This document shows, piece after piece, positions 60,496 to 64,000 of a DNA stretch of 64,000 nucleotides. How positions within the stretch are numbered: the first letter of the stretch is position 1; each line of letters starts with the position of its first letter. The notes beneath the pieces were generated by a model. It worked only from the letters and a program-made list of their open reading frames with translations, searched no databases and had not been told where the DNA came from. The stretch is taken from assembly GCA_035544875.1 (NCBI GenBank), contig DASZZP010000019.1, forward strand, positions 59,263 through 123,262, read 5' to 3'. The position numbers were made by a program, and so were the translations under genes. Source of the stretch: JASLEW01 sp035544875 (GTDB taxonomy: Bacteria; Acidobacteriota; Thermoanaerobaculia; Multivoradales; UBA5704).

Positions 60496-61866
60496 ATGAT
60501 GTCGAGAAGATTCGTTCTCTTGGGGCTCGCGGGTTTGGTTCTTTGCCTGGGCCTGGCTGGCCCCGCGCAAGCCTCCCACCACTACGTGGTCGAGACCTCC
60601 GGCAACCTGCCCCCGGACATCGACAAGATGGTCGCCGCGGCCGGCGGCAGCTTGAAGAGGGCCATGCCCGAGATCGGCCTCGCCGTGGCGGCCGCGGACG
60701 ACCCGAGCTTCGCGGGCAAGCTGGCCAGCAACAGCAAGGTGGTGAGCGTGACCGAGGACACCATCGTGCAGTGGGTCCCGGGACCGGGCGCCCTCGCGAA
60801 GCAGACCCTCGTCGGGCCGGCCAGCGGCGCGCCCGAACCCAATCCCCAAGGCGCCTTCTTCTTTGGCTGCCAGTGGTCGCTCAATCAGATCCAGGCGCCT
60901 GGCGCCTGGGCCGAGGACCAGTTCGGGTCGCCGGAAGCCAAGGTAGCGGTGCTCGACACCGGGGTCGACCCCAGCCACATCGATCTCAACGGCAGGGTCG
61001 ACACCGCGCACAGCGCCAGCGTCCTCACGCCCGGCAGCTCGCCCTGCGGCGCGCCCGACGAGAGCAGCTTCGTCGACTTCGATTTCCACGGCACCTTCGT
61101 TTCGAGCCTCATCACCACCAACAACCTTGGCATCGCCGGCGTCGCGCCGAAGGCCCAGGTGGTGGCGGTCAAGGTCCTCAACTGCCAGGGCTTCGGGTCG
61201 TTCGGCGACGTCATCGCGGGAATCCACTATGCCTCCCATCTCGACGACGTCCAGGTCCTCAACATGAGCCTCGGGGCGCTCATCCCCAACAACGCCGCCG
61301 ACAAGCCGCTCATCCGGGCCATCCAGAGGGCCGTCGACTTCGCCACCGACCATGGCAAGCTGGTCGTCGCGGCGGCGGGCAACAACGGCATTCACCTCAC
61401 CAAGAACGGCAGCGTGATCGAGCTGCCGGCTCAGGCCAACCAGGCCGCCGCCATCTACGCCACGACCATCACCCAGACCCTCGCCAGCTACACCAACTTC
61501 GGCGAGGTCACCTGGGTCGGCGCTCCGGGCGGCGATCTTCCCAACCCGGCCGCACCGCTGCCAAACTGCCCGCGCGTGCCGCCGTCGATTCAGTCGCTGA
61601 TCATCGGCGCCTGTGCTCCAGCGCTCTGCGGCACCACCAATCGCTACGTACTCGGTGCCGGCACCAGCTTCGCGTCGCCGCTGGTCGCGGCGGTCGCGGA
61701 GCTGATCAATGCCTCCCGCGGCGATGAGGTCAACCCGCACCGCGTCAAGCACATCCTCGCCCACACCGCCGACAGGATCGGCAGCGACGACCTGTTCAGC
61801 CATGGCCGGGTCAATGCGCGGCGGGCGGTCAACCCGGGTGAGGACGACGGCGGCGAGGACAACTAA
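60496..61866 (+). CDS. Secreted subtilisin-like serine protease (S8)
   Basis: 456 residues. A signal peptide ends at AQASH (residues 1-27). An I9-like propeptide region (about 30-95, ending VVSVTEDTIVQWVP) precedes the catalytic domain. Asp is in VAVLDTGVDPSHIDL (about 154), His in FDFHGTFVSSLITTNNLGIAG (about 198) and Ser in GAGTSFASPLVAAVAEL (about 390). The oxyanion Asn is in VVAAAGNNG. Two Cys pairs could form disulfides. AAGGAG (60484-60489) precedes ATG 60496. The gene is 147 bases after the VWA operon on the same strand, so co-regulation is possible but not shown. A strong hairpin follows. Confidence 0.94.
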   Translation: MMSRRFVLLGLAGLVLCLGLAGPAQASHHYVVETSGNLPPDIDKMVAAAGGSLKRAMPEIGLAVAAADDPSFAGKLASNSKVVSVTEDTIVQWVPGPGALAKQTLVGPASGAPEPNPQGAFFFGCQWSLNQIQAPGAWAEDQFGSPEAKVAVLDTGVDPSHIDLNGRVDTAHSASVLTPGSSPCGAPDESSFVDFDFHGTFVSSLITTNNLGIAGVAPKAQVVAVKVLNCQGFGSFGDVIAGIHYASHLDDVQVLNMSLGALIPNNAADKPLIRAIQRAVDFATDHGKLVVAAAGNNGIHLTKNGSVIELPAQANQAAAIYATTITQTLASYTNFGEVTWVGAPGGDLPNPAAPLPNCPRVPPSIQSLIIGACAPALCGTTNRYVLGAGTSFASPLVAAVAELINASRGDEVNPHRVKHILAHTADRIGSDDLFSHGRVNARRAVNPGEDDGGEDN

Positions 61867-61931
61867 CCGGACGTCCGGCAGCCGCCTGGCTCCGTACCAC
61901 CCCGTACCACCACTTCAACCGAGGTCCCTTT

Positions 61932-61975
61932 CCTCCCGCGCGGCAGCTCGCCCACCGGCGAGCCCGCGCGGGAGG
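61932..61975 (+). terminator. Strong hairpin after the subtilase gene
   Basis: CCTCCCGCGCGG pairs with CCGCGCGGGAGG and, inside, GCTCGCC pairs with GGCGAGC around a CACC loop: 19 base pairs with one 2-base bulge. It lies 66 bases past the stop. No T-run follows, so termination strength is inferred from the stem alone. Confidence 0.65.
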
Positions 61976-62050
61976 CCTGAGGCGGCCCAATCCCGACCTC
62001 GACTGGTCCGCGCTGGCCCTCGTCGCCGCCCGCAACGCCGGCCTCCGCCC

Positions 62051-62079
62051 CTGACCCCCGCGCTCCCCGTTGCTACAAT
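62051..62079 (+). promoter_or_regulatory. Promoter of tRNA-Leu(UAA)
   Basis: CTGACC (62051-62056) and TACAAT (62074-62079) are separated by 17 bases; the tRNA begins eight bases later. The -10 is the same TACAAT as in the other leucine tRNA promoter of this window. Confidence 0.7.
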
Positions 62080-62086
62080 TCCCCTC

Positions 62087-62169
62087 GCCCGAGTGGCGGA
62101 ATGGCAGACGCAGGAGACTTAAAATCTCCCACTCTACGGAGTATGCGGGTTCGACTCCCGCCTCGGGCA
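62087..62169 (+). tRNA. tRNA-Leu (anticodon UAA)
   Basis: The acceptor stem GCCCGAG (62087-62093) pairs with CTCGGGC (62162-62168), followed by discriminator A. The anticodon arm GGAGA-CTTAAAA-TCTCC gives UAA. The long variable arm CTCTACGGAG and T-arm GGGTTCGACTCC fit a class II leucine tRNA. CCA is not encoded (the next bases are CTA), unlike the CAG tRNA. A tyrosine recombinase gene begins 105 bases downstream, so its 3' end is a likely attachment site. Confidence 0.96.
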
Positions 62170-62213
62170 CTATAAGAATCAATAACTTGTGACTCAGACC
62201 CTCCTCCTGTTCC

Positions 62214-62248
62214 TTGACACAAGCTGCGATTTCGTACAAAATTTGTAC
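62214..62248 (+). promoter_or_regulatory. Integrase promoter with overlapping palindromic operator
   Basis: A consensus TTGACA (62214-62219) is followed 17 bases later by CAAAAT (62237-62242). Overlapping the -10 is the perfect 7-1-7 palindrome GTACAAAATTTGTAC (62234-62248). A repressor or the recombinase itself bound there would shut the promoter. The AT-rich block is unlike the surrounding chromosome. Confidence 0.65.
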
Positions 62249-62274
62249 ACTGCTACCAAAGGAGGAGCGGGGTC

Positions 62275-63339
62275 ATGGCGACGATTCAGCAGTACCGGGG
62301 GCGAAACGGCGGCGTGAGCTGGCGCGCGCTCGTCCGCCGCAAGGGTCATCCTCCACAGACCGCCACCTTTGCCCGCAAGACGGACGCCCTCGATTGGGCC
62401 CAGCAGCTGGAAGCCGCGATGCGCGCTGGGCGCGCCTTTGTCGGCACCGAGGCCAGGCGCCGCACGTTCGCCGAGCTCGCGGCGCGCTACCGCGAGGACG
62501 TCATGCCTCACTACGAGGCCGTCGAGCAGAGGAAGCGAGAGGCACGGCTGCGGTGGTGGGAAGAGCGTCTCGGCCACGCGCGTCTTGCCGACATCACGCC
62601 CAACACCATCGCCGAATGCAAGAGCCGCTTGGCGCGGGGCGGCAAGGGTCTCACCCCGAGTGGCAGACCGGCGTCTCCGGCCACACAGGTGCGCTATCTC
62701 GCGACTGTCAGCCACCTCCTGAGCCACGCTGTGCGCGAGCTCGGCTGGCTCGACTCAAACCCTGCCCAGAAGGTGCGCCGGCCGCGCGAGCCGCGAGGCC
62801 GCGTGCGGTTTCTCTCCGACGAGGAGCGCGTGCGGCTGCTCGAAGCATGCCGGGCGAGCTCCGAGCGCAGTCTCTATCTGCTCGTGATGTTCGCACTCGC
62901 GACCGGAGCCAGGCAGGGAGAGCTGCTGCGCCTGCGCTGGGCTGACATCGACTTGCAGCGTCGCACCGCGGTGATCCACAAGACGAAGAACGGCGAGCGA
63001 CGCACGCTGGCACTCTCCGCTCCAGTGCTCGACGCCCTTCGAGAATCGGGAAGCCTCCGCTTCGGGGGCAGCGACCTCGTTTTCGCTGGCCGGCGGACGA
63101 TAGGCTTTCCGCGGAAAGCATGGCAGACGGCGGTGAAGAATGCAGAGGTGGCAGACTTCACTTTTCATGACCTGCGGCACGCCTTTGCCAGTTACCTCGC
63201 CATGTCGGGCGCCACCCTCGCCGAGCTCGCGGCCGCCCTCGGGCACAAGACGCTCGCGATGGTCCAGCGCTACGCCCATCTCTCCGAGCAGCACACCTCA
63301 GGGATAGTCAATCGCATGGCCGAGCGCTTTCTGATCTAA
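62275..63339 (+). CDS. Tyrosine recombinase/integrase of an integrated element
   Basis: 354 residues, complete. There is an N-terminal Arm-type/SAM-like DNA-binding region (about 60-170). The catalytic domain has Arg in LATGARQGELLRLRW (about 209), HDLRH with His and Arg (about 299-303), His in ALGHKTLAMVQRYAHL (about 322) and the nucleophile Tyr in the same stretch (about 331). ATG 62275 follows AAAGGAGGAG. Orientation points away from the tRNA whose 3' end is the likely att site. No excisionase or cargo is visible before the window ends, apart from an IS66 remnant, so the element's far end lies outside. Confidence 0.95.
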   Translation: MATIQQYRGRNGGVSWRALVRRKGHPPQTATFARKTDALDWAQQLEAAMRAGRAFVGTEARRRTFAELAARYREDVMPHYEAVEQRKREARLRWWEERLGHARLADITPNTIAECKSRLARGGKGLTPSGRPASPATQVRYLATVSHLLSHAVRELGWLDSNPAQKVRRPREPRGRVRFLSDEERVRLLEACRASSERSLYLLVMFALATGARQGELLRLRWADIDLQRRTAVIHKTKNGERRTLALSAPVLDALRESGSLRFGGSDLVFAGRRTIGFPRKAWQTAVKNAEVADFTFHDLRHAFASYLAMSGATLAELAAALGHKTLAMVQRYAHLSEQHTSGIVNRMAERFLI

Positions 63340-63513
63340 TGGGGAGCAGAGCTCGCCGTCCAGCGGGGGAGTAGTCCTGCTCGACCACCGCGGCGCCGAC
63401 GCGATGCCAGGCGCCGCGGGGGTGTTCGCCGGTCGTTCGTACCGCTCTGTAACTCCTCGCCGCTGCCCGTGGGGCGCGAGTGCCGGCGGCCAATGCTGGT
63501 AGACCTGCCGGAA

Positions 63514-63830
63514 TTAGAACGGGAGAGTGACCGCCCCCGACTGGCGAACGGCAGCTTCGATGGCCTGCCGCAGATAGCCGGCCGGATCCGCGCCGCAGAG
63601 TCTTGCGGTGCCGATGAGGGAGTAGAAGAGAGCGGAGACCTGTGAGCCGCGCTGCGACCGGGATCCGTAGTGGTTCTTCCGCCCGACGACAAGACCCCGC
63701 AGAGCGCGCTCGGCCGGGTTGTTGTCGAGAGGCACGATGGCGTCCTCGAGCACCATTGTCAGTCGAATCTCCTCGCCGAGCGCGAAGAGCGCAGGCGGTT
63801 CGGCGAAGCCCTGGAAGCTACCGAATGCTG
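63514..63830 (-). pseudogene. IS66-family transposase remnant (C-terminal end)
   Basis: The readable part (63514-63756) ends an IS66 transposase. IVPLDNNPAERALRGLVVGR carries the last acidic-region motif (DNNPAERALR), followed by KNHYGSRSQRG and SALFYSLIGTARLCGADPAGY. About 25 further codons upstream stay in frame but lose similarity, and a TAG lies at about 63,848. The first 400 or so residues of a normal transposase, and the IS ends, are missing, so it is a dead fragment within the putative integrated element. Confidence 0.85.
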
Positions 63831-63846
63831 ATCCGCCGCGGCGACG

Positions 63847-64000
63847 CTATTTGAACACTCCGGCGAAGGCGAGCAGCAGGACCAGCAGCACCAGAATACC
63901 GAGGCAGATGCGGGCGGCGGTCATGAGGTGGGTGCGGCCAGCCGGGCGGCCGCCTTTGACCTTGATGCCGGATACGGCCACCAGGCCGATGGCCACGACG
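63847..64000 (-). CDS. Small membrane protein, C-terminal part (continues past window)
   Basis: Fifty codons are visible to the TAG at 63847-63849. They encode VVAIGLVAVSGIKVKGG, a short Gly/Arg-rich loop, and a second hydrophobic helix (ICLGILVLLVLLLAFAGVF) ending in Lys. It looks like the last two helices of a small integral membrane protein. Its stop codon is just beside the IS66 remnant. The N-terminus and any family are outside the window. Confidence 0.45.
   Translation of the reverse strand, partial: VVAIGLVAVSGIKVKGGRPAGRTHLMTAARICLGILVLLVLLLAFAGVFK

Overview
The window is GC-rich, gene-dense DNA from a bacterial chromosome. The likeliest source is an environmental member of the Acidobacteriota. 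The main clue is a pair of secreted proteins built like the VWFA-related family typical of that phylum (54.5-60.3 kb). The PEP-CTERM-type polysaccharide deacetylase, the YfhO-like membrane protein and the ABC-permease/M1-peptidase fusion type fit this but do not prove it. No rRNA, plasmid origin, phage structural gene or CRISPR array is visible.

Layout. 1-8.2 kb (+): a translation and RNA-metabolism operon, infB (cut by the window edge)-ylxP-rbfA-nrnA-truB, then rpsO-pnp-nif3. 17.6-8.2 kb (-): a tightly packed run, cobB-type sirtuin, radC, larC, hslO, metG, tatD and a YfhO-like membrane protein. 17.7-18.6 kb (+): agmatinase. 21.8-18.6 kb (-): serine hydrolase, thiolase and SDR. 21.9-25.0 kb (+): an ABC ATPase and a permease whose C-terminal peptidase domain is cut off. 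25.2-28.2 kb (+): a secreted TlpA-like protein and a free-standing 5'-3' exonuclease. 33.9-28.2 kb (-): rnr, der, a lipoprotein and threonine synthase. 33.9-37 kb: tRNA-Leu(CAG) followed by an accessory patch of small unknown genes, a membrane protein, a very large hairpin and a VapBC toxin-antitoxin pair. 37-38 kb (-): polysaccharide deacetylase. 38.3-50.7 kb (+): complex I genes nuoA-E-F-G-H-J-K-L-M-N ending in the NADH sensor gene rex. 50.8-54.4 kb: a hypothetical gene, a CPBP protease-like gene and a Tat-exported amidase. 54.5-61.9 kb (+): a VWA-TPR-VWA operon followed by a secreted subtilase. 62.1-64 kb: tRNA-Leu(UAA), a tyrosine recombinase with its own promoter and palindrome, an IS66 remnant and the end of a small membrane protein gene, which looks like the edge of an integrated element.

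Three themes stand out. First, a near-consensus Rex site lies upstream of nuoA and rex is the last gene of that operon, so the locus looks like a closed NADH/NAD+ feedback loop. The locus lacks nuoB, nuoC, nuoD and nuoI, so the Q-module subunits must be encoded elsewhere. Second, several families of GC-rich palindromic repeats are scattered through the window. Copies sit not only between genes but also in frame inside the YfhO-like gene and nuoG; a repeat-like insert, so far a single copy, sits in frame in the SDR gene. Third, genes are often coupled by 1-4 base stop/start overlaps, including four TTGA overlaps that use TTG starts and a probable CTG start for rbfA.
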